The notes under the pieces: model-generated
Told to the model about the DNA's origin: nothing
Databases searched by the model: none
The model's input: the letters and a program-made list of their open reading frames with translations, nothing else
Origin: Megascapheus bottae
Lineage: Eukaryota; Chordata; Mammalia; Rodentia; Geomyidae
Length of the DNA stretch: 64,000 nt
NCBI GenBank assembly: GCA_024803745.1
Contig: JANJXV010000016.1
Location: forward strand, 40,281,001 to 40,345,000
Direction: 5' to 3'
Translations under genes and position numbers: made by a program
Shown: piece by piece, positions 24,096 through 36,235 of the stretch
Position numbering within the stretch: position 1 is the first letter of the stretch
How the letters are laid out: every line of letters starts with the position of its first letter

Positions 24096-26321
24096 GCACC
24101 TGCTCTTCAGCACTCTGGTTCCCTGTGAATTCTATTCTTGAAAGTCAGGTGGCTTTCTCTTAAAGAATCAAAGCATATTGTGTGTTATTTCTCATATTAT
24201 ACCTCATCTTTGGGCCATGTTTTACTTGTTATTTGACATTCTTAGGTCAGTTTAGATTGCTAAGTGTTGGGTAATGGCTGTCCCTGTGTCGGCTCTGGTT
24301 TACCTGATGATCAGGGGCATGTCGTGTCCAGTCTGAGTGCTTCTCTATGTCACTGAGAAGGAGAAAGTGGACGAAGTGGGATGTCTTTGTGCACAGTTCG
24401 TGGGAGAATTGTATTCAGTTTTATTAATTCAACCAGAAGAAAACTTTCGAATGACCAGCATCCCGTGAATAAAACCACCATCCCTTTCCTATAGTCTAGA
24501 CACATTGTTCTTCTTGTAGAACTGATGCTGTGTCTCCAGAGTGCTCGAGTTCTAAAGCCAAATTTCTGCTGAATCTGATTTGTCAGCAAATCGCTGACCC
24601 AATGGCTTTTCTGGTTCCATGCCACATTTTCTTCTTTTATATCACATCATGGACCTTAGCTCTCTTGAGACAATTATATTTCCTCTTCAGCTAAAGAAAG
24701 AATGAAAACCTACACATGCATAGTATAGGTTTAGACATTGTAGGGCCTCTTCTAAGTACATGGTTTAACATCCCATCCATTATGCAAGTTCTGATGTCTG
24801 TGGGCCATTTTTAGCATCATTTGCTTTTGCATATATCCTGATAGCAATCTATCTCATGATAGATTTGCATAGTTTACAGATCAAACTGCCTCGTGAACCA
24901 GTAAGGGCAAGCCAAAATGCAAATCAACAACAATATTGATCGCTGTTTGCACAACCTAATATTATTCTCCATCAATCTCCATCATGAGCCCCTCAGACTA
25001 CGTGCTAACTCGCTTACTATCGATGACTCAGACAGCCCTCATCTATCTTAATTTTGTTCTCTTATCTTAGGTTTCGTTCCCTTTTACCATTCATTTAAAT
25101 ACTGGAAATAGCTTAATAGTCAACATAGGAAACAATAGCTTTTATCCATTTTACCGGAAGTTCTGAACCCCCACCATGTTCAGTAGTGCAGTGAGAAGCA
25201 AGGAGAAAGCTTGTGTTTGTTTCCTTACCATTCCTTGCCAGACCTGGAGGGCACTTGCCAGGCTTCTGGAGGGGGGGGGGACTTACAAGGCCTGGGAATC
25301 ACAGCATTTCCCAGAATCTCCTGCCAAAATAGCCTCTGTCTGCTCTGAGAGTGTTAGATTGTGTTTTCATCCCATCAACATGAGAGGCATAAGATGGAGG
25401 ATTGAAGTCTAGATTTCTGAGAGTCTGAAACTTTCTCTGAAAAGTAACTGAAACAAAAGAGAAATAAGAAAGAAATTAGATGTTCTTTGTGTTTTGTTTT
25501 ACTGCCCCCAATTTTGAAACCTTAGCGGTGGGCCTGCAATAGCATGTTTCTGTCTGAGTCTAAAGTGTTTGTTCAGAGTGAAAATTGGGTAGGCGTGTAC
25601 TTCCTTTTGTATCCAGTTTTGCACAAGTGAGAGATGATTACGTTGCTTGTACAAATTAAACACAATTATAATGTAAGCAAGGTGGATTTTTGAATAATTT
25701 GATCCTTGGGTTCAATGTGTCCTTTTGCTTTGTTTATTTCACTCATCTCTACAAATATAACAGCTGTGTTAAGTAATAAAAAATGAACATTATTTAATTT
25801 TAATCTCTTTACACACATGGATGTATAACAGCTGATATCTACTTCTTGGGCATAGAAAATGTCACCAACATTTTTCTTATGATAAAATGATTTAAAAGAC
25901 TAAATTAAGGAATATAATTCATTAACTTGAAGATTATATACAGTATTATTACATTGTAATTCTATATCATTTAGGAAAAATCAAGCATCACATCTTTAGT
26001 CTCTAGCTCTTCCCTGACAAAATACAACCGAAATAAACACTGAAAGCTGACACACAAAAATAAAAGCAGTTCTATTGCAAGTCTGCTGATTCTATTTTCA
26101 GACAAAAGTTAGTTATAAAACAAATCAAGTCAGATAAGGTAAATTAGAAGAAAGAAGGTGAACTATTACATAAAACTGTAAATCACATTAAGTGTTCACA
26201 TAAAATATCTAAGACAAGCAGTCTGAAAGTATAGCATGTCAAATTGCCATTGATTTTTTTCACTTAAATTCTCCAGGAAGAATTTAAAACTTATTGCAAT
26301 ATTTCGTTGAACGTTACTAAC
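24096..26321. other. Gene-free unique sequence
   Basis: No exon or repeat recognised. It contains the octamer-bearing segment at 24.82-24.95 kb and a run of ten G near 25.27 kb. Confidence 0.5.
24820..24945. promoter_or_regulatory. Candidate enhancer-like segment with two octamers
   Basis: ATTTGCAT at 24863-24870 and its inverse ATGCAAAT at 24917-24924 are perfect POU octamers 47 bp apart. AACAAT, a SOX-type core, follows at 24929-24934. The segment is repeat-free. Confidence 0.3.
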
Positions 26322-26601
26322 ACTGGGGGACGTGGTGGCTCACTCCTGTAATCCTAGCTACTCAGGGGCTGAGATCTGAGGATGGTTTTTCAAAGCTAGC
26401 CCATGCAGTAAACAATGTGAGACTCTTATCTCCAACTGATCACTAGAAAATGAAGAGAGGCTGGCTTTGGCTCCAGGAGTAGGGCAGTATCTTTGAGCTG
26501 AAGGCCCAGGCCCAAGTGTAGGGTGGTGGTCTTAGACTGAAGAGCTCAGAGACAGTGCCAAGTCTCAGAGTTCAAGCCCCATGAACCAGAAAAAAAAAAA
26601 A
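26322..26601 (+). mobile_element. B1/ID SINE with partly duplicated ID tail
   Basis: B1 head GTGGCTCACTCCTGTAATCC and linker are followed by two ID-like tail segments ('GAGCTGAAGG' then 'GACTGAAGAGCTCAGAGACA'). It ends AGTTCAAGCCCC and poly(A). Confidence 0.85.
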
Positions 26602-26689
26602 GTAATGACTAACATTAAAAGGCAGTAGTTGTGGAAAATTTAATACCTATGATGTTGATACTAATTACTTCTATGTAGTAATATTTTTC

Positions 26690-26855
26690 TATGTGCCCAC
26701 TAAATGCTAAATAATTTTTTATGTCATCTAATTAAAGCCATCATGGGCTTTTATTTTACAGACAAGAACACAAGACAAGAAAACTAGAGCAGTTTATTAT
26801 TCCTCAAGGTTACCAATCAACACAGGAAATAACTGAACAAGGATCACTCTCATGA
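26690..26855 (-). mobile_element. MIR-like remnant
   Basis: TTTTATTTTACAGACAAGAA and 'CCTCAAGGTTACC' follow the reverse complement of MIR ('ttttacagatgaggaaa ... caaggtcac'). Confidence 0.45.
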
Positions 26856-27019
26856 AAAATGAATTCATCTAGTAGAATTATGCAGACACAATTCTTTAGT
26901 TGGTACTTTTACAGAAAGAGGCTTTCCAAAATATATTGCATAGAATAGAAAATGCGTTAAATAATGCATACCTGATATTATTTCGCTTGTTGCCGCGATG
27001 CCTCTATCTTTCAGATACT

Positions 27020-27150
27020 ATGGTCGTATTCATTTTACTGATGAAGAAAATGGTACCAGAAGAAAGGTTAAGAAATTCATCAAGGTTCACACAGCTCATC
27101 AGCAGTTTTAAAGCCAGAATGTGGGGGTCAACCTGCCGTCCACTTTGAAC
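27020..27150 (-). mobile_element. MIR remnant
   Basis: The reverse-complement MIR pattern 'GATGAAGAAAATGG', 'AGGTTCACACAGCTCATCAG', 'AAAGCCAGAATGTGG' is clear. Confidence 0.65.
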
Positions 27151-30100
27151 CAAATGTGGTGATTTTCAGAGAACGTCAACTTAGAACTGTATTGAAGTAG
27201 TTCCTCCAAACAACAATTGCTTCATTATTAGGTAGGTGAAGAATCAGAAAGGAAGATGGTTGAATGGATTGAGACAGAGTTCTTTCTCTTGATGTAGTGG
27301 TTGGAATGGACTCGAATATTATTGCTCAAAAAAACACCTATGTGTTCACTATTTTCTGTCCGAATCAGATCCCTGAGGCTCTTCACCTATAAACATATCC
27401 GTGCTGAGCCAAGGAAGATTTTCTCCCATGAGACCTGAAATCACAAGGCTGCATCTGCTTTGCACTGTCACGTGAGGGCATATGCTCAATATTTGCCAAA
27501 TTTTGGGGTTGTCTAAAATTCAAATCCCATTCCTGTGTTGTGGACATGTATATCACCGTAGACAGGATAAGAAGTCTCCATCCTAGGAGGGTTAGATTTT
27601 TCAAATTAATTAGATCCAGGAACATTTTGTTTTTAGGTTGAGTTACATTTTTGAAAGTGTCAGAGAAAATAACGAGAGAGGAGCAAGCCATCTAATGATG
27701 AATGGTTTAATCCAGGTAGAGATCTGAAACTCAGCTACTGGTACTGGTGGACCTGGGCTGCATGGGGAATGGTAAGTCATTGAGAATGCGTCCTCGGGGC
27801 TCCATCCTGTCTGGGCAGAACCAGGGAACAAGGGGCTTGTATCCAAATATGTTACAGTTAAAAGACACATAACTGCAATGTTTAAACCAGCTTTTACATG
27901 AGCAAAGGATCTGAATACTTAGCAAAAGAATACAAAAAAATAGACTTTTGAAAAGATACTCCACATATTTTTTTTCACTAAGGAAATAAGAAACCACATC
28001 ATACACACTCAGGTAGCTAAGATAAAAGTGTCAACCAGCAACAGGTGCTGAGAGTAACTTGAAGGAACAGAGACCTTTATGAGGACTGCGGGCTACTTAA
28101 ACTGCTGCAGTTGCCAGTATGGAAGTGACTGACAGTGGCTATCTGGGTAAAATATCATCACGTTAAGTAATGATGACAGTTTCATAACTAAGTGGGTCTT
28201 CCCACAAACTTCACCAACATGAAATCACACAATATGAAAGGATGAATCTTATTGTATATGAACTGTATATCAATATAGCTCTGCCCAAAGGAAATAAACA
28301 ATGGAGAGTTAGAAGGTGAGTGAATTTATTTTAGGAAAGATAAAACATCTTTCTTCGCCATCTTGAGAAATTAAGTTCCTAAGAGGATTCATAGCATTTT
28401 TTAAAGTCCATGGGGTTTCTGTCCTTCACAAGGCAAAAAGGACAAGACAACTGACACATGCAAGAGGATACAGACAGGCCAGATGAAACTGAGAAACCTA
28501 ATGCTGTAGATCAGAAAAAGAATATTGTATATCTGGTTTCCAGATATACAATGTCTTTGCCCTTGCACAGAGGCTTCGGAGTTCCCTGGGATAGTGACAA
28601 GTTCAGGTAAATGAACATAAACAGACATGAAGGAACTACAGACATTGCAATCAAACTGACAACCCTGGAATGGGGTCACCAGATAATTTACTGAAGGGCA
28701 ATTGTTCGTGGTGAAGTAGCTCAAGTCTACCTATTTGCCCAGTGCCGCCATTCACTTATTTTGCCTGCACATAGGAGATTGAAAACTAACTATTAAACAT
28801 TTAATAAGGAGGTGACTCTACTAGAACACAGTATGGTCTGATGAATGCTTTTAATCTATCAGCAGACTTAGAGGCAGAATCCAGCTGGTAGAAGAATCCA
28901 GCTGATAGAATTTTTTCAAACAGGCCTTGGTCTAAGATAGGACTTTACATGGGTAAAGAGTTAAACAAGTGAACAAAGAGTAAGGATGGAATCCACACAC
29001 ATTGGTCTCTAAAAGAATTATTGTTCAGTCCTTTAAAGAAAAAACTTGCTGACCCCTTGTGGAACTTTCAGAAAAAATACTTTTTTGCTATGCTATACTG
29101 CATGGACTTTCTGAACAAACTGGATTGATATTTGGGCTTTAATATCAAATCTTGGAGTCATTTTTCTGGTTACAGAAGATACAGAACTCCAAAGTTCTCT
29201 ATTTTTTTGGATCTTTATTTCAAAAGTACTAGCCCTAAGCTAAGATACCTCTGGATGCTAGTCAGAGAAAAAGAATGGGACATCATTCCCTGGAAAGATG
29301 TGTTTACCAACAAAAGATGGAATAAGAACTCGGATCTTCCTGGAAAAGTAGAGCTCATTCCTCTTGCTGAAGCATTATTGTTAGTTTCTGCAGCTTTTCT
29401 GAAATCTCACATACCTAAAGGCTGGAATAAGACTGATCACATTGGAGTAGTGTAAAAATTCATCTGAGGGAAACTTTGTAAAGCAAGTAACAAAAGATCC
29501 CCTCTGCTTCAGACACACTGTGGATACATTCAGGATAAAATTAACAAATTTGGAGACCATGGATTTAACACCACTCACTGGAGAAATCTACTTTTATCTG
29601 AAGCAGATAACTGAACCATTTCTAAAACACTAAAAAAGAAGGAAAAGAAATCGAAGCAAGAGGCTGGAATGCAAGCTTTGCATATGGTTTTCAGCTTCCC
29701 TGGTTCTGTTCATAGTTTGTGTAATCCTCACTGTTTCTGACCATGGAGTTCATTCCATGTTAAATGAGGTACAGTGGGAGGCCTGCCATGCAATTAACCA
29801 ATAGTACTGCTGCTGCTGACTTAAAGAGACGACACAAAATCCCCAATGTGGGTGGCAACTACTTGCGACCAGAATGCAAGGCTTTTGGTCACCGTATAAA
29901 ATTCTGTTTTTCTTCTGTAGTAAGGGTATGTGATCTGGAAAACCAGACATTGGAGGGAAGTCCTGTTTCATTATGGTCCCTAATCCATCCCTGAACTAAG
30001 TTCTTTTTTCCTCCCCTTGCAGTCCCAGACTCTGCTGGTCTAGGGTGTATTACGAAGAGAGAGATGCTTGCGTGAGGGCTGCTGATCATGGTGGGTTTCC

Positions 30101-31370
30101 CAATCCACTGAATCCACAAGCACGGACAAGAAAGACTCTTTTGGCTCTGGTGTTTGATACTGACTACCCGAAAGCAATCCAGGGCTTGGATAGGATGGGG
30201 GCACGGGGTGTGTCTGGAGCACAGGAAGTCCTCAAGGGTGAGCTGAGCACTTCATACTCAGCAAGTAAAGTCAGCAGAAAATTATATGAGACTACTTAAG
30301 CAGAATCCTTCTGGAAATGTAGGCATCTCTCCATTAGGCAAGGACTGGTGATACATGGCTAAGGGTTGGGGCTAAATGTTGAATTGGAGGTAGGTGACTG
30401 TAAGTACCAGTTACAATCAGATACTTCTCTGGTTTCACAATGAATAGGTATATAGATATATCGTGTGCATTACTAGTTTTTTGGCTATCTACTCATTCTC
30501 ATGCTCTTGTCATGTGTCATAAGTTGTGTTGATGGAAGTTAACTTTATATACGTACTTAAAGACAAACACACACTCATACACACATTATCTGCTTCAAAG
30601 ATACACTTCATTTTATAGCCTTACTTATTAGCTGACTATACACAGGAAATTTTTGTCTCTTGTTTTCATGGAAACACATAGTGGAAATGTCACCTTGTTA
30701 TAACTGACATGTGGAAAAGCCAATTTTAAATAGTATGCAAGTGTCTGAAGCTACACAATATCAGTCCCTAAAATGCCATTCAAATTTCAACAATGGCGTA
30801 AAGAAACATTTCATTCATCAGTGAATTCTATACATTAAACGGCAGACATAACATCTTGTAAGGACAACATGAAAAGAGAAACTTCACAGTTTCTTAGTCA
30901 TCAAAGGGCTGTTAATTTATGGATTGAGCAGGACATGCTAATGATACTTTGATATATACTGAGTAATAATAGACAATTATACTTTGTTGAAAAATTATAA
31001 CAAACTGTAGATTTACCTGTTATTTTCAGAGTTGAATGAAAAGGATGACATTTTTAGTCTAAAATGATGAATGTAATTATCTACTTCTTATTCACAATAA
31101 AATGCTTTCCTTAGGTCTCAAAAAGCCAATGTTATACAAACTTTTCATATGCACTTTTGACAGCATGCATTCTTATCTCACAGAAAGACATTTTGCCCCT
31201 GTTATTTGAGATAAAGCACTTTTACATATCTCACAGTACTGTTGAGCTATTTCATTTAATACTAAAAATATCTCTAGGTATATAAGCAAGATAACCAAAA
31301 TAAAATATTTTTAAATTGCTCAGTGTTAATTTTTCCTGAACATTTATTTTGAAGTTTTCTAAAGCTACAT
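27151..31370. other. Gene-free sequence
   Basis: No supported gene. It contains a short hairpin at 28.52 kb and an unexplained semi-open plus-strand stretch at 29.1-29.63 kb. Confidence 0.45.
28524..28552. repeat. Perfect 13-bp inverted repeat with 3-nt loop
   Basis: ATTGTATATCTGG, TTT, CCAGATATACAAT. The stem is too short for a microRNA precursor on its own. Confidence 0.95.
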
Positions 31371-31602
31371 AAAAGTTATATGAAAAAAGGCCAGGAGTTT
31401 GGCCTAGTGGTAGAGTGCTTGCCTTGCATGCACAAATACCCAGGTTCAATTCCTTGGTACCACATATATAGAAAAAAGCAGGAAGTGGTGCTGAGGCTCA
31501 AGTGGTAGAGCTCTAGCCTTAAGAAAGTCCAAGAACAGTGCTCAGGCCCTGAGCTCAAGCCCAGGACTGGCAAAAAAAAAAAAAAAAAAAAAGTTATATG
31601 AA
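31371..31602 (+). mobile_element. ID-ID dimeric SINE, young copy with 14-bp target-site duplication
   Basis: The body is about 31386-31588, with poly(A) near 31571-31590. It is flanked by perfect AAAAGTTATATGAA copies at 31371-31384 and 31589-31602. The monomers carry CTAGTGGTAGAGTGCTTGCC and CAAGTGGTAGAGCTCTAGCC. Confidence 0.95.
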
Positions 31603-31826
31603 GAGTAATTGGTGATTCTGGTGGAGAAGTACACAGGTTTTTAGTGGAAATTCCCATAGATATTTTTAATAGTTGGCCACTATGACTTTGCATAGTGTTT
31701 CTCTACTTGTGTACAAGAGGAAGTTCTCAGAAAACAATCATCTTTCCAACCAGAACAGTCAACCCACTGTACCCATACACTCCAAATCTGTGTATTCAAA
31801 CATAGATGACTCAGAAAAAAAAACTG

Positions 31827-31925
31827 AGAGGCTGGAGGTACAGCTCAGTACTAGAACATTTATTTGTACAGAAGGCTCTATGTTCAATGCTCAGTCTATT
31901 AAAATGAAAAATTGAAAAAAAAAAC
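31827..31925 (+). mobile_element. ID-like monomer
   Basis: GGCTGGAGGTACAGCTCAGT, then 'TCTATGTTCAATGCTCAGT', then an A-rich end, as in ID elements. Confidence 0.7.
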
Positions 31926-33225
31926 CTGCCTGTACTATACAGGTACAGTGTTTTTATTATTCCCCAAACATTTTTACAGTAGTATACTTTACAGTGGTGT
32001 GAACATTCTACAATAGTATATTTATACAGCATTTACATGATTGTAAACAATCCAGAGATGATTCAGAGAACAGGAAAGATGTGGCTATGTTGTAAGCGTG
32101 TGCCATACCATTTTATATCACCGATTTGACCATCTGTAGATGCTATGGCTGAAACTGTCCCCAGTCCAGATTCCAAAGATGTTGAAAGATGATTGTAGTC
32201 AAAGCAGAACTACTAGGGTCAAAGCCATAATGCATTTGAGAATTAATTCACTTTACATAAGTCCAGCTCTTTCTTGGGTCCATTTACCAATTATTAAAAA
32301 TAAAAAGTGGCTTTACATGAAGCTGACTGTGAATATAAAATTCACTATCACTTTGTACACACATGACTTGTGCAGATGAAGGGAAAGAGTGTGACCCCAT
32401 GGGAAAGCTTCCACATGTCTGCATCCCCCACCCTCTGCCTGCCATGACCCTGGCAGCCAGGGCATTGACCCCAGGCAGAGAGCCGGCGATCTCTTCTACA
32501 GGGAAGAAGGGAGAGTGAACTGAGGCAAAGAATCCCAGCTGGATACCATCTACTTCTTGTCTCCTGACAGGCAGCTGTGGAGCCTGCACACTGACTCACA
32601 AGGCTGGACTGAGGTGTCTGGGGCAGCTGTCCAAGTACATCTCATTGGACGTGGGGATGCTCTCTTACACTCACACGCATACACACACACATACACACAG
32701 GCACAGACACACACCATGATCAAGATCTTTTAATCTGCTGGCTCACAGCTTAGAAAAGACATCAAAATGAAGGTAGGAAAGGTTTCATTCATTATTATTT
32801 TTCTCTGTTCAGGCCTCCAGCAGATCAGCTAAGATGGACCAAATAGATTTTTCTGAGGTTTATGTGTATACTGACAATTCATCAGAGGTCACGTTCTTGC
32901 AGTTCTGATAAGCAACAATGCTGTTTTTAGAAACCCTGCCTTAAAATTTACTAATTATCTGGACAAAGGCTAACAATTCTAGAAGAGCAATTGTAAGATA
33001 AAAAGGTACTTCATTTTTTTATATAAGTGACAGGGAATTTATGTGTATTTTCTAATGTTTGAAATCAAATTTGTTCATATTTTCAATGATAGGTTGGTTT
33101 CAGAGCCCAACTACCTAAAAGAAAGTTTTCCACTTTAAGGATAGTTACTCTTCTTTCATGTTGTGGCGTATGTAGATACTAAAATAAAATGAATGCCTGT
33201 GAGTTTTTAAAATTCAGAATATTTT
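31926..33225. other. No gene seen
   Basis: Includes a GC-richer patch at 32.38-32.64 kb without splice or coding support and a CA-rich stretch at 32667-32714. Confidence 0.5.
32667..32714. repeat. Imperfect CA-rich repeat
   Basis: CA runs broken by CACT, CGCA and GGCA. Confidence 0.9.
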
Positions 33226-33473
33226 CTTTTTTGTTTGTTTGTTTGTTTGTCCTAGGGTTTGAACCCAGGACCCGGGCACTATCACTGAGCTTCTTTTGGC
33301 TCAAGGCTAGTACTCTACCACTTGAGACACATCTCTAATTCCAGCTTTTTCTGTGATTAGCTGGAGATAACAGTCTCATGGACTTTTAGGCCTAGGTTGG
33401 CTTCGAATCCTGATCCTGCAATCTAAGCTTCCTGCATAGCTAGGATTATAGGTGTGAGTCACCGGCACCCTGC
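33226..33473 (-). mobile_element. B1/ID dimeric SINE
   Basis: On the minus strand the B1 head and ID tail are followed by a CAAA-type tail (GTTT repeats on the plus strand). Confidence 0.85.
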
Positions 33474-35985
33474 TTTAGAAATTTTTAACTCTTAATCTGT
33501 AAAAACATGATACAAAAGTAATAGATTCTATAATCTCGTTGATTTGACAAATATTTGAGTATGTATTGCACTGAGCATATTTTAGGAATAAAGCATCGAA
33601 AAAATAAAGTCTCTGGCTATTAGAGATTACACAGTGTATATGAAAGGCAGAGTCAACAATGAATAATAATATATGTTCCAAACAAGTGTTGATAAAAAAA
33701 TAAAGCAGCAGGGTAAAGGGTGAGAAAGACTCAAGTCTAATTTGCAGTGATGTATTGACAAGAACACGACTCAATATTAAGAAGAAGTCACGTGATGTTC
33801 AGAACCCTCCCACTCAAAGATCACATCAAGGGTGAGGGAGCATGCTCAGGGAGCCTGCGGAGGTGGGAACAGACTGAAGCAGATAGGGACTACAGGATAA
33901 GAGTGACCAGTAGAAATAGGTAACAGGGAGATTAGCTGATGATAGATGATGAAGATAGACAGACCAGACCGAGAGATCACTGTAGCCTGTTACCTTGTTA
34001 GGACTGCTGAACAAAGTACCACCAACTTCCTCTGCAGAAGGGCTTGCTGTGGCTCGGAAGGCTGTGGCTCATGACAAGGGGTTGGGAGAAGAGGCCTCTG
34101 GGAAGCACAGGCAGGACCTTGTCTTAGCCCTCTCAAGCTGCCGCTGGAGTAGACAATCCTTACCACTTAATTGGCATCACCAGAACTCTGCCTTTCTGTG
34201 GACATGCCTCTCTCCCAGTAGGGTGGTCTGTCTGCAAATCGCCCCTTTCCAAAGGACACAGAAGGACTTGCTGGACTCCACTGTGGCTCTCGAGGCTACA
34301 TCCCCTGAGTGGTGTCTGCACAAACTTACTTCATGATGAAGTGGCATTCCAAGAGGCTGGGGTTGTGAGCTGTGTCATGTGAATCTTCAGAGGACATAAT
34401 TTAACCAGCGACACAGTTCATAAAGATTGTGGCTACGACACTAAGATAGGAATAATTTGAGTAGAAAAATAGGTTTAGTGGCTATGCATTGGCAGCAACG
34501 CTTCCACGACAAAGTGGTTATAGAAGCAGAACCAGCAGGTAAATCCTGTATGTGGTACAAAATAGGATTTGGGATGTATTTCAAAGCTATGACAAGCTTG
34601 ACTCATCAGTTATGGGTTGTTTCAGATGGATCTAGAGTTCTGAGTATAAATTAAATGATCACTTAGGGAGATGAGAAAACTGAGGAAGAGGCAGATGGTG
34701 AGAAATCAAAAATATGTGGTCATGGCCTTTGAACTACTAACTAGACTTGAAAGCTGAGAATGAATTATGGCAAACTTAATACCTTATTGACTAATATTAA
34801 AGATCCCTGCTTATTTGTTCTGCTTTTATTGTGTTGTCCTGCATATATTGTGTATCCAGCATATATTGTACACATCAGCTCTCTGGTAGAGTAGGCTTTA
34901 TTACAAATGTTCTCCTGGTCTCTTTTCCAGCTGAACTTTCTTAATGGTGTTTTTTGTTAAGCAGAATTTGTTTCAATGAGAGCCACTGGCGGCTGCTTCT
35001 CGGAGTAGTCTATATGTGTGCTTTCAAGTTGTTCTTAAATACCATAAAGATACTCTCGTAGGTTGTCTGCAAAATAGTGAGATTGCACACATTGGGTCCA
35101 CTGTCTTGAGTTAACCTGCACAGTGGTACACAGAGTCAACATGCATGTTTACTCACCACAGAGGGAGAAGCAAATTGGTACAACTCATTCAAATTCTCTC
35201 TTGTGCAGCCACCCGAGAAAAGGAAACAAAATGTAGTGGTTACTCCCTCTTGAAAATACCCATTTTATCAAACAGATAGCAAGTTTCGCCACTGTCCACT
35301 GGTGGATGGGAACATTTAAAAAGCCAAAGCTGTGGTAAAACCATACAATTTCACCAACTGTACAAGAAAATTTGAGTTAGGGTCACAATTTCAGGATGTA
35401 CAGTTACCTGGATTCATAAGCAGCCCAACGTGCTTCGTTCCCAATCAGTTTCTCCATCACTGCAAGTCTTTCAAAGGAGCAAAAGGAAATACATGCACAC
35501 AGTGAAAGTAACAATTAGCATTTCAGTTAATTTACTTTACAAAACAGGGTTACAACTGGTGCCATTTGGCAGAGTGTCATGAGTTAAACAAGTTAGTTGT
35601 AATACAGACTTCAAAAACCTTTTATTATACATTAGTCTAAAGTAGAAAATTTTTTTGCTCACTCTTACGCTCACATTCAGAAAAATAATATATATATGTA
35701 AAAATAAAATGGTAACTCTAATCTCTCCAATTAATTGATAAGTCAACATCACACACTGGTTTGAGCAATTTCTACACAATAGTAGCTTGAGCAATGTTTT
35801 TCCCTGTCTTATATCCATACCCCAAGAAGCAAGGCTAAAATATAGTTAAGCAACTTTATGCATAAGTACAGTCAGAAAAGCATCCAAATCCAAACACAAA
35901 GAACATCATTAGCGATATGATCAACTGAACAAACACACAGAGCTGTTACTCTTTAGACTCTTCCCCAGCCTCCAAACAGTGGCAT
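33474..35985. other. Gene-free sequence downstream of TMX3
   Basis: The stretch at 33.99-34.33 kb, with ACAAAGTACCACCAACTTCC, feels like an old interspersed repeat I cannot name. An exon-like block on the minus strand at 35408-35459 is discussed under findings. Confidence 0.4.
35621..35626 (-). terminator. Candidate distal poly(A) signal of TMX3
   Basis: AATAAA on the minus strand, about 3.07 kb after the stop, in repeat-free sequence and followed by moderately U-rich sequence. Confidence 0.25.
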
Positions 35986-36235
35986 GTTAATGCTTTTTTT
36001 TGTCGGTCATGGGGCTTGGATTCGGCCTGGGTGTTGTCCCTGAGCAATTCAGCTCAAGGCTACCACCCTACCCACTGAGGCACAGCCCCACTTCTGGTTT
36101 TCTAGTGGTTAAATGGAGATAAGAGTGTCACGGACTTTAGTGCCCTGGCTTGCTTTGAACCGTGATCCTCAGATCTCAGCCTCCTGAGTAGCGAGGATGA
36201 TGGGCGTGAGCCACCCCGCCTGGCTAGTTAATGCT
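35986..36235 (-). mobile_element. B1/ID dimeric SINE with 9-bp target-site duplication
   Basis: Flanking GTTAATGCT copies lie at 35986-35994 and 36227-36235. The body is on the minus strand and may fall within the TMX3 3' UTR. Confidence 0.9.

Noticed and set aside
31386..31590. tRNA-like A and B boxes in ID elements here and elsewhere
   Set aside because: They belong to SINEs with poly(A) tails and target-site duplications, not tRNA genes.
33990..34335. 113-codon frame with ACAAAGTACCACC upstream region
   Set aside because: Reads more like an old interspersed repeat than a gene, but I could not name the family with confidence.
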